Assembly (NCBI RefSeq): GCF_900313065.1
Contig: NZ_OMPU01000011.1
Span: 186,001 to 250,000 of the forward strand
Source: Kiloniella sp. EL199
GTDB lineage: Bacteria > Pseudomonadota > Alphaproteobacteria > Kiloniellales > Kiloniellaceae
Length of the DNA stretch: 64,000 nucleotides
Reading direction: 5' to 3'
Every line of letters begins with the position of its first letter. Position 1 is the first letter of the stretch. This document shows, piece after piece, positions 46,233 through 54,978 of the stretch. The notes below the pieces were generated by a model. It made no database searches. It was not told the DNA's origin and saw only the letters and a program-made list of their open reading frames with translations. Made by a program: the position numbers and the translations under genes.

Positions 46233-46372
46233 AACGACCTCACACCAACAACAAAGGGGATAACATCTTTTTGGTCAGTGATCGGTAAAGCGAAAGTATT
46301 ACATCTTAACGATAATTAAATGACTCTAAATCTAAATCTCTATTAAATTTCAAATACTTCTAAAACACAACG

Positions 46373-47365
46373 TTAACGTAAATTCCTTTGCCTGTCAGAT
46401 ATCAGGCAAATTAACTCAAACATGATAGACATCGCGACCATGGAAGTAATTTTATTTGGATTATCCTTTGTAGGCATCAGGCAGACCACATCACCGCCAA
46501 TAATGTTTAAACCTCTTATCCCACGTAAAAGACTATTGGCCTGATCTATTGTGAAGCCATTTGATCCTGCCTCTAGATTTGAAACGGCAGGGGCTATGGA
46601 TGGATCGAGGCAATCCAAATCAAAGGTGACATAGACAGGATCATCCCCAATGCGATTACAAAATCGACGAATTGTTTCTTCGATCCCAATCTCATCAAAC
46701 TGCTCTTTCGTTATCAACTGATACCCCAGATCATCACTTGTATTGGTCCAGTCCAGTGTTCGTAAGTTTCCTCGGATACCAATCTGCGAACTTAAGTTTC
46801 CATCAACCTGCCCTTGCTGAACGAGATAACTCCCCCAATGAGCCGCAGATTTTTTAGCACCCAACCAATGATCAAGATTATGAAAAGTATCCGTATGCGC
46901 ATCAAAATGTAATAGCGCTATCTTTTTCCCTTTTGTTAGTTTTGATCCTTCACAGCCAAGCCCCTGAATGATGCCGCCTGTTACTGAATGATCCCCGCCA
47001 ATAGACACAACAGGTATTCCGCGTTGCGCCAAGCGAGTATAATAATCGGTTATACGTTGAATTGACGCTTCGTTATCATTTGCCTCTGGAAGAGGGACAT
47101 CCCCCAAGTCAAAAATTTTACTCTCGGCCCAGGGATCAAGTTGGTATTTTCCATGAACACGTCGACCAATTGGTGAAACATCTCTAACAGCGCGCGGCCC
47201 CAAATGTTGATCTTTTTCAGTAGTCCCATTCCCGGACGAATGCGGAACACCAACCAACGCAATATCGCATTCCGTTGGATTTTCCTCATACGGGCAGCGG
47301 AATAATGTTGGAAGTCCCCACCAATAAAGTGCTTCCATAACCTTTTTATGATCATCATCCGACAT
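46373..47365 (-). CDS. arginase/agmatinase family ureohydrolase
   Basis: A binuclear Mn2+ enzyme of 330 residues that hydrolyses a guanidino group to urea. Metal motifs are GGDHSVTGG, HFDAHTDTF and TFDLDCLDPSIAP, and GVPHSSGNG lies at the N-terminus. The substrate (agmatine, guanidinobutyrate, guanidinopropionate) is not decided by sequence; the Cys in DLDCLDP replaces the usual Gly. Start at 47365 is preferred, though its ribosome site is weak. It is divergent from a LysR gene that probably regulates it. Confidence 0.88.
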   Translation of the reverse strand: MSDDDHKKVMEALYWWGLPTLFRCPYEENPTECDIALVGVPHSSGNGTTEKDQHLGPRAVRDVSPIGRRVHGKYQLDPWAESKIFDLGDVPLPEANDNEASIQRITDYYTRLAQRGIPVVSIGGDHSVTGGIIQGLGCEGSKLTKGKKIALLHFDAHTDTFHNLDHWLGAKKSAAHWGSYLVQQGQVDGNLSSQIGIRGNLRTLDWTNTSDDLGYQLITKEQFDEIGIEETIRRFCNRIGDDPVYVTFDLDCLDPSIAPAVSNLEAGSNGFTIDQANSLLRGIRGLNIIGGDVVCLMPTKDNPNKITSMVAMSIMFELICLISDRQRNLR

Positions 47366-47462
47366 CGCCACTTGCTTGAACTCCCGAAGATATAGAGTTG
47401 AGATTTTCTCAAGAAATAATTCTCCAGAACATCTTAAACATCTTGGACATATTAGATATTCA

Positions 47463-47476
47463 GTTTTGATCAAAAC
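47463..47476. promoter_or_regulatory. 14-bp palindrome in divergent promoter
   Basis: GTTTTGATCAAAAC is a perfect palindrome between the ureohydrolase gene and the divergent LysR gene. It is a candidate operator for that regulator. Confidence 0.45.
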
Positions 47477-47529
47477 CTGATTGAGTTTTATTCAAGTTCC
47501 CTATTTTCAAAAAAATGATAACGTGAAGC

Positions 47530-48462
47530 ATGCCACGAAACGCAATGATCCCTCTTAACGCTATCCGTGCCTATGAGGCGACCATTCGCTTGGGCAGCGT
47601 AAAGGCAGCCGCAAAAGAGCTTTGCGTAACCGAAGGCGCGATCAGTCGACAAATTAAAAAGCTTGAAAATGTATTGGAGCTTTCGCTTGCGAGAAGAGAT
47701 CAACATAAGATCGCAGCAACTGCTGTAGGCAACAAGCTTGCGCAAAATTTGACAACTGCCCTTGATCTTGTTGATCAAGCCGTGTCAGAAGCACAAAACA
47801 AACACACAAGAATAAGATTACAAGTGGCCCCAAGCTTTGCCATCAGGTGGCTCATGCCCCGATTAGAACAGCTCCACCAATGCCTTCCCTTGCTTGACAT
47901 ACGCGTAACAACTACGCTTCTGGATAATCAATTTGATCAATACAGCTTTGATGTTGGTATTATTTACGGCGACGGGAAATGGCCTAATCTCAACACCACA
48001 AAGCTTTCAAACGAGTATTTGCTTCCTGTTGTATCATCAAATACCTCAACACAAGCAGTTAGAAACTTCCAAGAACTAACCTTTTTGCACACCACTGTAG
48101 ATCAACGGGACTGGAAATTGTGGGTAAAAAAATCAAAACACGATCAGTCGGTAGCCCTGACAGGACCAACCTTTGAAACATTAGATCTAGCCGTACGTGC
48201 AGCAGAAAATGGCTTTGGCATCTCCCTTGGTGATCTCAGTTTAATCCATGACAATATTCGCGCAAATAGCCTCAAGACACCATTTGGGCCAATGATTAAA
48301 ACTGGACGCGGGTATTATCTCGTGCATGAACCAAATCATTTATGTGGGGGCGCCATTAATGACTTTAAACGATGGCTTCAACCTCAGAGCCCTATTGAAA
48401 GAATAGATGCTGAAGCTATTGCCCAAAGTATGGGAATTAATCTGATTTCAGCAACTTCTTAG
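47530..48462 (+). CDS. LysR-family regulator
   Basis: A 310-residue LysR protein of the GcvA branch, with helix-turn-helix VKAAAKELCVTEGAISRQIK and an effector domain starting near RLQVAPSFAIRWLMPRL. It is divergent from the arginase-family gene and its end overlaps the P1 peptidase gene by 4 bases on the opposite strand. Confidence 0.93.
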   Translation: MPRNAMIPLNAIRAYEATIRLGSVKAAAKELCVTEGAISRQIKKLENVLELSLARRDQHKIAATAVGNKLAQNLTTALDLVDQAVSEAQNKHTRIRLQVAPSFAIRWLMPRLEQLHQCLPLLDIRVTTTLLDNQFDQYSFDVGIIYGDGKWPNLNTTKLSNEYLLPVVSSNTSTQAVRNFQELTFLHTTVDQRDWKLWVKKSKHDQSVALTGPTFETLDLAVRAAENGFGISLGDLSLIHDNIRANSLKTPFGPMIKTGRGYYLVHEPNHLCGGAINDFKRWLQPQSPIERIDAEAIAQSMGINLISATS

Positions 48463-49535
48463 ATCAGTATAGAAGTTAATCGTTCCAACGGTAATTCATG
48501 AACAACCCTGCCTTTATAGCCGATTGTTGTTGTCGCCTTGCAAATAGAATTAACGATTGCTTCCTCGGTAGCCTGAACCACACCGTGAAAGAGCGGATTG
48601 ATATCTTTCTCAGGAACAATTTTCAAATTTGCATGCATCCCCTCTTCTCGTAATTCGAGAATATTACCTGTAGAGAAAGCGATAGCATAATCGCCACTAC
48701 CATTATGACCATAGCCACCTGTTCGTCCCAATCCTAATGTTGCTCGTCGGGCCAGACGATCACACTGTTTGGATGAAAGAGGAGCATCAGTGGCAACAAC
48801 GATAATAATGGATCCATCTTCGACATGAGGTACCCGCTTTCGATCTGGCACAGGAACATCTGCATCCGGAATCTGTTCCCCAACTGAGACACCATTGATA
48901 CGCAAGTCTTTTCGGTCACCATAATTGGCCTGTACCAACACACCCACCGTATAGGTTTCACCCAGAACATTTACTTCCCGAGAAGATGTCCCAATACCTG
49001 CCTTGAAGTCATGGCAAACCATGCCAGTCCCACCCCCCACGCAACCTTCTTCCACAGGGCCAGAATGTGTATCATTCATTGCCCTGGCAACGTGCTCGGT
49101 CGTCAAGGCAAATGCATTAGGGTCACTCAACCACCCGTCCCAGGTTTCAGCAACAATCGGATGGGTACCACTATGCGTATCCTTATCATCACAAAGCTGG
49201 TTTATTCCCCGGTGAACTGCCCCCACTCCATAATAGGATGTTAAAAGAATAGGTGATGACAGTTGACCAGCTTCTTCCAACCAGCCCCGCCCGGTCATTT
49301 CGCCATAGCCATTGAAGACACTCGATCCCGCAAAAACGCCATGGCTCCAGAGTTTCTCTTTCCCAAGCGGTAATATCGCCGTAATACCTGTGCGTAATAC
49401 CGACGGCGTCTCTTCCCAAACGGTACAGTGTCCGACTTCAAGTCCGGATACGTCTGTGATTGCGTTTAGGGGGCCAGTCGGTAAATCACCAACTTCTATA
49501 CCTAAATCACGTAGCCGTTTTCTCTGGTGTGACAT
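48459..49535 (-). CDS. P1 family peptidase (DmpA-like aminopeptidase/esterase)
   Basis: Self-cleaving N-terminal nucleophile enzyme of 358 residues. The expected autoproteolysis site Gly-Ser is in EDGSIIIVVATDAP, with GTGMVCHDFKAGIGTSSR and GLGRTGGYGHNGSG around it, as in DmpA (beta-aminopeptidase or D-aminopeptidase). The ATG at 49535 is preferred to a TTG at 49559. The substrate is unknown; proximity to a ureohydrolase suggests amino-acid or amine breakdown, but that is inference. Confidence 0.9.
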   Translation of the reverse strand: MSHQRKRLRDLGIEVGDLPTGPLNAITDVSGLEVGHCTVWEETPSVLRTGITAILPLGKEKLWSHGVFAGSSVFNGYGEMTGRGWLEEAGQLSSPILLTSYYGVGAVHRGINQLCDDKDTHSGTHPIVAETWDGWLSDPNAFALTTEHVARAMNDTHSGPVEEGCVGGGTGMVCHDFKAGIGTSSREVNVLGETYTVGVLVQANYGDRKDLRINGVSVGEQIPDADVPVPDRKRVPHVEDGSIIIVVATDAPLSSKQCDRLARRATLGLGRTGGYGHNGSGDYAIAFSTGNILELREEGMHANLKIVPEKDINPLFHGVVQATEEAIVNSICKATTTIGYKGRVVHELPLERLTSILI

Positions 49536-49737
49536 TTTCAAATCTCTCTGCTTAGCCAAGATCCTCGACCTTAAATCAAGCCTTGCTGATTCGTACAGAG
49601 ATCTAGATAAAAAATGACGTTCATAAACAGATTTATCGAAAAGCCTTGTTCAAAGCGTTTTCAAAAATCTTTCCTTTGACGGTATTCACTCAACGAAATG
49701 TGATATGCACTTTATCCCCATACCACTTATCTATTCC

Positions 49738-49800
49738 TTGCCAGTTATTCATGGGGCTAGTTATTTATTGGGCTAGTCATTTATTCTGGGCAACTTATCT
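49738..49800. repeat. degenerate 16-bp tandem repeat
   Basis: Units 49754-49769 and 49770-49785 read GGGCTAGTYATTTATT with one difference, and weaker copies flank both sides. The array ends about 15 bases before the AGGAG site of the YHS gene, so it overlaps the likely promoter. Confidence 0.65.
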
Positions 49801-49830
49801 TGTTAAGCAAAGATTTTAGGAGAAAAAGCA

Positions 49831-50319
49831 ATGTCCCGCTCGCACGATATAAACAGACGCAATTTACTGAAAGCTACCGGATCAGCGCTTGCCGCAGTCT
49901 TTATTATATCTGGGCCGACAAAATCCTTTGCCGCCCAAGATCCGGTTTACACCAGCTTTCTTTCTTCAGTCGCAATCAATGGTTATGATCCCGTCGCCTA
50001 TTTCAAAGCAGGCAAGCCGGTAGAAGGGTCCCAAAACCACAAGACGGAATGGATGGGGGCAACCTGGTATTTCGCGAATAAAGAGAACCTGGATACCTTT
50101 ATCGCATCACCCGAGGCCTATGCCCCACAATATGGCGGCTATTGTGCGTGGGCCGTTGCTCAGGGAAATACAGCCTCCACAGATCCTCATGCCTGGAAAA
50201 TTATCGATAACAAACTTTATTTGAATTACAGTGCTGATATTCAAAGTCGATGGGAACGTGATATTGCCGGGAACATCAAAAAGGGCGACAGCAACTGGCC
50301 CAAAGTGCTGAACGATTAA
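49831..50319 (+). CDS. Tat-exported YHS domain protein
   Basis: A 162-residue protein with a twin-arginine signal (NRRNLLKATG, then a hydrophobic stretch ending KSFAAQ), so it is exported folded, possibly with a bound metal. The YHS domain (about 50-110) has INGYDPVAYFKAGKPVEG, then WYFANKENLDTFIASPEAYAP, and QYGGYCAWAVAQG. YHS domains are found in metal-linked proteins; the exact role is unknown. An AGGAG site lies 9 bases before the ATG. Confidence 0.88.
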   Translation: MSRSHDINRRNLLKATGSALAAVFIISGPTKSFAAQDPVYTSFLSSVAINGYDPVAYFKAGKPVEGSQNHKTEWMGATWYFANKENLDTFIASPEAYAPQYGGYCAWAVAQGNTASTDPHAWKIIDNKLYLNYSADIQSRWERDIAGNIKKGDSNWPKVLND

Positions 50320-50392
50320 AGTCAGATAACCAGATGAAAACTCTTTAGCTGTCCTCTTTCCATAGACAAACTTTCGAGTTAGTACTTATGCG

Positions 50393-50703
50393 CTAAAACA
50401 AATCTAATCTTTGGCCAGATGGATCACCGATGTGATCACCAAATGCCCGTCGGCTGACACTATAGTGTTTTGTAATATTTGCCACGTAGTTCATTGTTTC
50501 GTAATCGATAATCTTACGTGTGATTTGCTCAATGTTGGAAACCATTTATTGGAATTCAACCCTTTCTTTACAGCCTGCTCCCACATGAAGTGAACTTTGT
50601 TTGGCACTGCATTACAGGCCGTAAACGTGAAATCAACAATACCTGAATTCACCCCATAGTTTTCACCAAGCTCAACCAAAAGAAAATCAATAACAGTTTC
50701 ACT
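50393..50703 (-). pseudogene. frameshifted gene fragment of unknown family
   Basis: On the minus strand one frame reads SETVIDFLLVELGENYGVNS through HFMWEQAVKKGLNSN (about 50703-50549), then becomes less protein-like. A second frame carries on with MVSNIEQITRKIIDYETMNY and KHYSVSRRAFGDHIGDPSGQ to a TAG at 50393. The join suggests one ancestral gene broken by an indel near 50548. I do not recognise the family and no start codon with ribosome site is seen. Confidence 0.45.
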
Positions 50704-50955
50704 CTAAGTAATTATTTATTAAGGGCTACAAGTTATTATTTTCATGAAAACAAGGGTAGTGAACTGAGAGAATTCGCATTTTATATACATAAAAATAAAT
50801 GTGAAATCATACCCTCTTTTCATAAAATCTTAACATGTGCGGTACCAAAGCTAAGTGCGTTAAACCAGAAAAACTGAACGCAACTAATCGTTCACTTTAG
50901 TGTTCGCAGTGCAACTGGATCTTACTCTACTTTTGCCACCCTCTCAGAGGTCCAA

Positions 50956-51489
50956 ATGAAAAACTTACCCATTACAAACAAGGAACGTTTTTTTGCCGAT
51001 GATGATATAATTGTCAGCAAAACCGACCTGAAAGGCCGTATCACCTATGTCAATCAAATATTCCTTGAAATTGCAGATTACAAAGAGCAAGACGTCCTCG
51101 GACAACCCCACAATCTGATCCGCCATCCCGACATGCCACGCTCAATTTTCAAACTTCTTTGGGATACCTTACAGAATCAACAAGAAATATTCGCCTATGT
51201 AAAAAACCGTGCCAAAGATGGCGATCATTACTGGGTTATTGCCCATGTTACGCCCAGTAAAAATGCTCAGGGGAAAATTATCGGTTATCATTCAAACCGA
51301 AGAGTCCCTGATCGCAAAACATTAGATGAAACGATTATCCCCCTATATCGCAGCCTTCTTGAAATTGAACAAAGCTCGGATAGAAAAACCGGGTTGGACA
51401 ACTCATACAATAAACTGACGACCATCCTTCATGATCATGGTTTGGCGTACGATGAATTTATTGCAAATGTCATGAGAAAAGCGGGGTAA
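50956..51489 (+). CDS. PAS domain sensor protein (Aer-like)
   Basis: A 177-residue cytoplasmic protein. The PAS domain (about 15-115) closely follows the Aer pattern: GRITYVNQIFLEIADY, GQPHNLIRHPDMP, FKLLWDTLQ and a WVIAHVTP strand; in Aer this domain holds FAD and reports redox state. It has no membrane segment or signalling domain of its own. The stop is 4 bases before the MCP-like gene, so the two probably work as a split energy-taxis receptor. Confidence 0.88.
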   Translation: MKNLPITNKERFFADDDIIVSKTDLKGRITYVNQIFLEIADYKEQDVLGQPHNLIRHPDMPRSIFKLLWDTLQNQQEIFAYVKNRAKDGDHYWVIAHVTPSKNAQGKIIGYHSNRRVPDRKTLDETIIPLYRSLLEIEQSSDRKTGLDNSYNKLTTILHDHGLAYDEFIANVMRKAG

Positions 51490-51493
51490 AGTT

Positions 51494-52645
51494 ATGTTTG
51501 GGAGCAGTTCAAGCAAAGAATTACAGCAGATACTCGATGTATGCCAAGCCGTATCCAACGGGGATTTTGAAGCCCGTATCACCGATATAAAATCAACAGG
51601 CAAGACTGCAGAGATCATGCACGCGATTAACCGGATGATTGACCGTACAGATGCCTTCATGCGCGAGGCAACGGCTTCGCTGGAATATGCCAGCCAAAAC
51701 AAATATTATCGTCGCATTGCTGAAAAAGGCATGGTTGGGTCCTTTGGTGTTGCTAGTCAAACAATCAACGAAGCCATGGATTCAATGGAAAACCGAGTGC
51801 ATTCTTTCTCTGATATTGTGACAGACTTTCAGGAATCAATGAACTCAATTGTGTCAACAGTTTCGTCTGCCTCGACCGAGCTTAATGCCACATCCGAAGC
51901 CATGACAGCCACAGCAAGTCAAACCAGTGAACAGGCAACCGTTGTCGCCGCAGCATCGGAAGAAGCTGCCGTCAATGTGCAAACCGTTGCATCTGCTGCA
52001 AACCAGCTTTCGAGTTCAATTAACAAGATAAACAAACAGGTCTCGCAATCATCAAGCATTTCCATCGAAGCCGTTGCCGAAGCCCAGGAAACAGCTGCGA
52101 TGATTTCCACGCTGTCAGAATCATCAGAAAAGATCAGTGAGGTCATGAAGCTGATCAAAGACATTGCAGAACAAACCAATCTGCTTGCTCTTAACGCCAC
52201 CATTGAAGCTGCCCGCGCCGGAGAAGCAGGAAAAGGTTTTGCCGTTGTCGCCTCAGAAGTCAAAAATCTTGCAAATCAGTCAGCAAAAGCAACCGAAGAA
52301 ATTGCCTTGCAAATTTCCAGTGTACAGGACGCAACAAAAAATGCTGTCTCGGCCGTCGACAAGATCAAAACGGTTATTGAGCAGGTCAACGATAGCTTCA
52401 CAAACATATCTGCCGCAATAGAGGAACAAGGGGCAGCTACACAGGAAATAGCCCGTAACGTCGACGAAGTTTCCACGGGAACAAATGAAGTCACCAGCAA
52501 TATTCAGAAAGTAACGGCTGGATCTGTTGAAACCGGTAATGCATCAAAAGATGTATTAGTTGCGTCGTCTGAACTTTCCAAACAAGGAGAGATGCTAAAC
52601 GGTGAAGTTAATCGCTTTCTGGAATCTGTGCGCGCCGTGATCTAG
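51494..52645 (+). CDS. soluble methyl-accepting chemotaxis protein
   Basis: A 383-residue receptor with no membrane helix. An N-terminal HAMP-like region (NGDFEARITDIKS, then AINRMIDRTDAFMREA) is followed by a long signalling coiled coil whose tip reads [35 protein letters not shown] (in parts). The upstream PAS gene probably supplies its sensory input. A methyl-acceptor-rich Ala/Ser/Thr/Gln pattern runs along both arms. Confidence 0.92.
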   Translation: MFGSSSSKELQQILDVCQAVSNGDFEARITDIKSTGKTAEIMHAINRMIDRTDAFMREATASLEYASQNKYYRRIAEKGMVGSFGVASQTINEAMDSMENRVHSFSDIVTDFQESMNSIVSTVSSASTELNATSEAMTATASQTSEQATVVAAASEEAAVNVQTVASAANQLSSSINKINKQVSQSSSISIEAVAEAQETAAMISTLSESSEKISEVMKLIKDIAEQTNLLALNATIEAARAGEAGKGFAVVASEVKNLANQSAKATEEIALQISSVQDATKNAVSAVDKIKTVIEQVNDSFTNISAAIEEQGAATQEIARNVDEVSTGTNEVTSNIQKVTAGSVETGNASKDVLVASSELSKQGEMLNGEVNRFLESVRAVI

Positions 52646-52682
52646 CCAATCCATTGGCCGTTAAAGCCACGACTTTTATATT

Positions 52683-52747
52683 TTAACCCCCGTACAGTTC
52701 GGCTATTCTGCTTCGCAATGGCAGTACGCCGACGGTACGAGGGTTTT
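52683..52747. other. long imperfect hairpin after the MCP gene
   Basis: Nested complementary segments are AACCC/GGGTT, GTAC/GTAC, GTTCGGC/GCCGAC and CTGC/GCAG, giving a stem of about 65 bases. It lies about 40 bases after the MCP stop. It could be a transcript-end structure or part of a small RNA; there is no clean T-run. Confidence 0.4.
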
Positions 52748-52833
52748 ACACTGGCCGTTCACAGTCGCCAAAGACAGGCAATAACACCAGATCTCAATAA
52801 ATACAGGTCGCAGTAAACAAGGAAGAATTTACG

Positions 52834-53319
52834 ATGCCATCATTTGATATCGTCTCAAAAACCGATATGCCGGAAGTTAACAACGCGCTTGATGGTGTGC
52901 GCCGGGAAGTCACCCAGCGCTATGATTTCAAAGGCTCAAACTGTGAAATCACAATTGAGGGCGAGATCATTACCATTCTGGCCGATGATAATCTGAAATT
53001 GACCCAGATGCAGGAACTCCTGAAAGGTCATGTTACCCGTCGTGGTATTGATGCCGCGGCACTCGATTTTGGCAAGGAAGAAGCCGCATCCGGCAATATG
53101 GTACGTCAACAAGTTACCCTTAAACAGGGTATTGACCGCGAGCTTGCCAAAAAGATCACCACAGCCATCAAGCAATCCAAGCTCAAGGTTCAAGCCGCTG
53201 TTCAGGGCGATGAAGTCCGTATCACAGGTAAAAAACGTGACGATCTCCAGGGCGCTATCGCCATGATTAAAGAACTGAACATCGAACAGCCGCTACAGTT
53301 CGAAAACTTTAGAGATTAG
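52834..53319 (+). CDS. YajQ family nucleotide-binding protein
   Basis: A 161-residue protein with the YajQ N-terminus MPSFDIVSKTDMPEVNNALD and the motif TQRYDFKGSNCEI. Family members bind nucleotides, and a Xanthomonas homolog binds cyclic di-GMP and regulates virulence genes. Length and full-length pattern are normal. A terminator-like hairpin follows at 53344-53371. Confidence 0.95.
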   Translation: MPSFDIVSKTDMPEVNNALDGVRREVTQRYDFKGSNCEITIEGEIITILADDNLKLTQMQELLKGHVTRRGIDAAALDFGKEEAASGNMVRQQVTLKQGIDRELAKKITTAIKQSKLKVQAAVQGDEVRITGKKRDDLQGAIAMIKELNIEQPLQFENFRD

Positions 53320-53343
53320 GACTACAATTTTGAGTAAAGCTGC

Positions 53344-53371
53344 GAAAGCCCGGCATTCATGTCGGACTTTC
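53344..53371 (+). terminator. terminator after yajQ
   Basis: GAAAGCCCGGCAT pairs with ATGTCGGACTTTC with one mismatch and one wobble, followed by a short T-rich tail, 25 bases after the yajQ stop. Confidence 0.6.
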
Positions 53372-53561
53372 TTCCAGCAAATGTCAACAGTAGTAGACTC
53401 TTCCTCCTCAAGCATATTCTACCTAGCCGAACTTACTTTAGCTGGTTATCGGAGACAGCCCCTGATATAAAAAAATGCGTGCAATAGAACCCATCCATAC
53501 CGAAATCGAAGAACTCGCCTCTGTTATGGACATAATCCATAAGCTGTGCCTATAACGGTTT

Positions 53562-54071
53562 ATGGATACTCAAATTATCAGAAACTTGTTTTTATTCTTG
53601 GGAGCTTCATTATCGCTAACAAGCATGAGTTTTGCGCAAGAAAAAGTTAACGTTGTCAGTGAATCAAATTTTCATGCCTTAATCATTGATAAAAATGGTG
53701 TCACACGAAAATATGAGACAACTGTGATTCCAAACATACCAGACTTTGTTTGTTATGGTTGGCAATTACAACTCACTAATGCTGACAATCTTGTCAAGTT
53801 TACAGAAAAATTCTCACTGCCATCTGAACCTGACTATTGGGCAAACGAAGATAATAAGTACGCGACAAATACTATTTCAAATGATCGGAAAACTTCCGTG
53901 ACCGAAAAATTTGTAGTGCCTGACAATGAGTGGATTGAAAACAGTTGGTGCATAGCTGAAGGTGATCCCAACGGAATCTACACAATGGAGGTTTTCATTT
54001 CGGGTGCTTTAGCCCATGAATTTAAGTTTGAAATTGTATCTGTTAAAGAATTTCAGAAACTTCAAAATTAA
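53562..54071 (+). CDS. exported protein of unknown function
   Basis: A 169-residue frame with a signal peptide (MDTQIIRNLFLFLGASLSLT, ending near MSFAQ). The mature part holds two cysteines (DFVCYGW and ENSWCIAEG) that could pair, and looks beta-rich. I do not recognise a family. The coding sequence is noticeably more AT-rich than its neighbours and ends 17 bases from tRNA-Ser, on the side where integrated elements usually sit, so it may be acquired. No ribosome site is obvious. Confidence 0.6.
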   Translation: MDTQIIRNLFLFLGASLSLTSMSFAQEKVNVVSESNFHALIIDKNGVTRKYETTVIPNIPDFVCYGWQLQLTNADNLVKFTEKFSLPSEPDYWANEDNKYATNTISNDRKTSVTEKFVVPDNEWIENSWCIAEGDPNGIYTMEVFISGALAHEFKFEIVSVKEFQKLQN

Positions 54072-54087
54072 GAATGCATCAAGATAA

Positions 54088-54178
54088 TGGCGGAGAGAGA
54101 GGGATTCGAACCCTCGATACGCGATTAACGTATACACACTTTCCAGGCGTGCGCCTTCAGCCACTCGGCCACCTCTCC
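54088..54178 (-). tRNA. tRNA-Ser (anticodon GGA)
   Basis: Minus-strand sequence starts GGAGAGGTGGCCGAGTGGCT and ends in the T-loop GGTTCGAATCC, acceptor arm CTCTCC, discriminator G and an encoded CCA. The anticodon loop is CTGGAAA, so the anticodon is GGA (reads UCC and UCU). The long variable arm is typical of serine tRNA. Confidence 0.95.
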
Positions 54179-54404
54179 AGCATTATAGGGCACCCTTGGG
54201 TGCGAGGCGGAATTTAATGGGTATGGGCAGAGGATGCAACCATTTTTTGCACCAGATTAGCACACCATTTATTGAACTTCTGGCAAAGCAGTTAAGTCTT
54301 GATTTTGACAGACAAAATTTCTTTACTCATCCTTATACTATTGGGTTTTATGCTGACATTCGTGACGGCATAACTTGAGCTAAAATTTTATCGGAATAGA
54401 AAGT

Positions 54405-54719
54405 ATGACTCTCGTCCTGCGAATACTCGGCTGGCTCTTTCTGGCAATCGCCCTCGCGTCGCTCGCCTTTGATCTCTTCCAGTTGATGGGAAAGGATAGT
54501 TTTCGGCTCTCGTTGTTGGGAGAAAACTGGTTTGCCGTGCATTCCGGCTCACTCAATCTGTTACAAGCCATCACCGAACGCTATATCGGATTATGGCTAT
54601 GGGATGATGTCTTCTCGCCCCTACTCTTTCTTCCGACCCTGGTTTTCGGCCTTATCGCCGCCGCGATCTTCTTGATACCCGGTTATCTGTTTAAAAGTAG
54701 CCGCAGAAGACGCCGCTAG
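54405..54719 (+). CDS. small membrane protein of unknown function
   Basis: A 104-residue protein with two hydrophobic helices (about 5-24 and 72-94), a middle segment with Trp and Phe, and an Arg-rich end (SSRRRRR), which should sit in the cytoplasm. I do not recognise a named family. A perfect 21-pair hairpin terminator lies about 150 bases downstream. Confidence 0.65.
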   Translation: MTLVLRILGWLFLAIALASLAFDLFQLMGKDSFRLSLLGENWFAVHSGSLNLLQAITERYIGLWLWDDVFSPLLFLPTLVFGLIAAAIFLIPGYLFKSSRRRRR

Positions 54720-54870
54720 AGAAAATTCGGTTAAACAGAAAATAATGCAAAAAGCGGTACGACAAAGCCTCGGAATATCTAAAGTGTTATGCTTTTTACA
54801 AACATAAAAGCTCATGCCCCGATACTCTCAATTACTTCAGGCATCATAAAAAATTTTATAACATTTCCTC

Positions 54871-54920
54871 ACATAAAAGAGGCAGAAAGATAATAACAAA
54901 TCTTTCTGCCTCTTTTATGT
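54871..54920. terminator. bidirectional terminator
   Basis: A 21-base perfect inverted repeat (54871-54891 and 54900-54920, core AAAAGAGGCAGAAAGAT) with an 8-base loop sits between convergent genes. A and T runs on the outer parts of the arms allow termination both ways. Confidence 0.88.
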
Positions 54921-54978
54921 ATAAGTCTCGCGATTGCAGGGCTTTGACAACTAAGCTTAAAGTCTGCCGCAGATTATT

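Noticed and set aside
53475-53555. 26-codon frame (MRAIEPIHTEIEELASVMDI...)
   Set aside because: Looks protein-like but has no ribosome site and is too short to judge; may be a remnant.
54088-54178. tRNA-Ser as an integration site for a genomic island
   Set aside because: No integrase and no visible repeat of the tRNA 3' end nearby.
54196-54378. 60-codon frame between tRNA-Ser and the small membrane protein
   Set aside because: TTG start, no ribosome site, no recognisable features.
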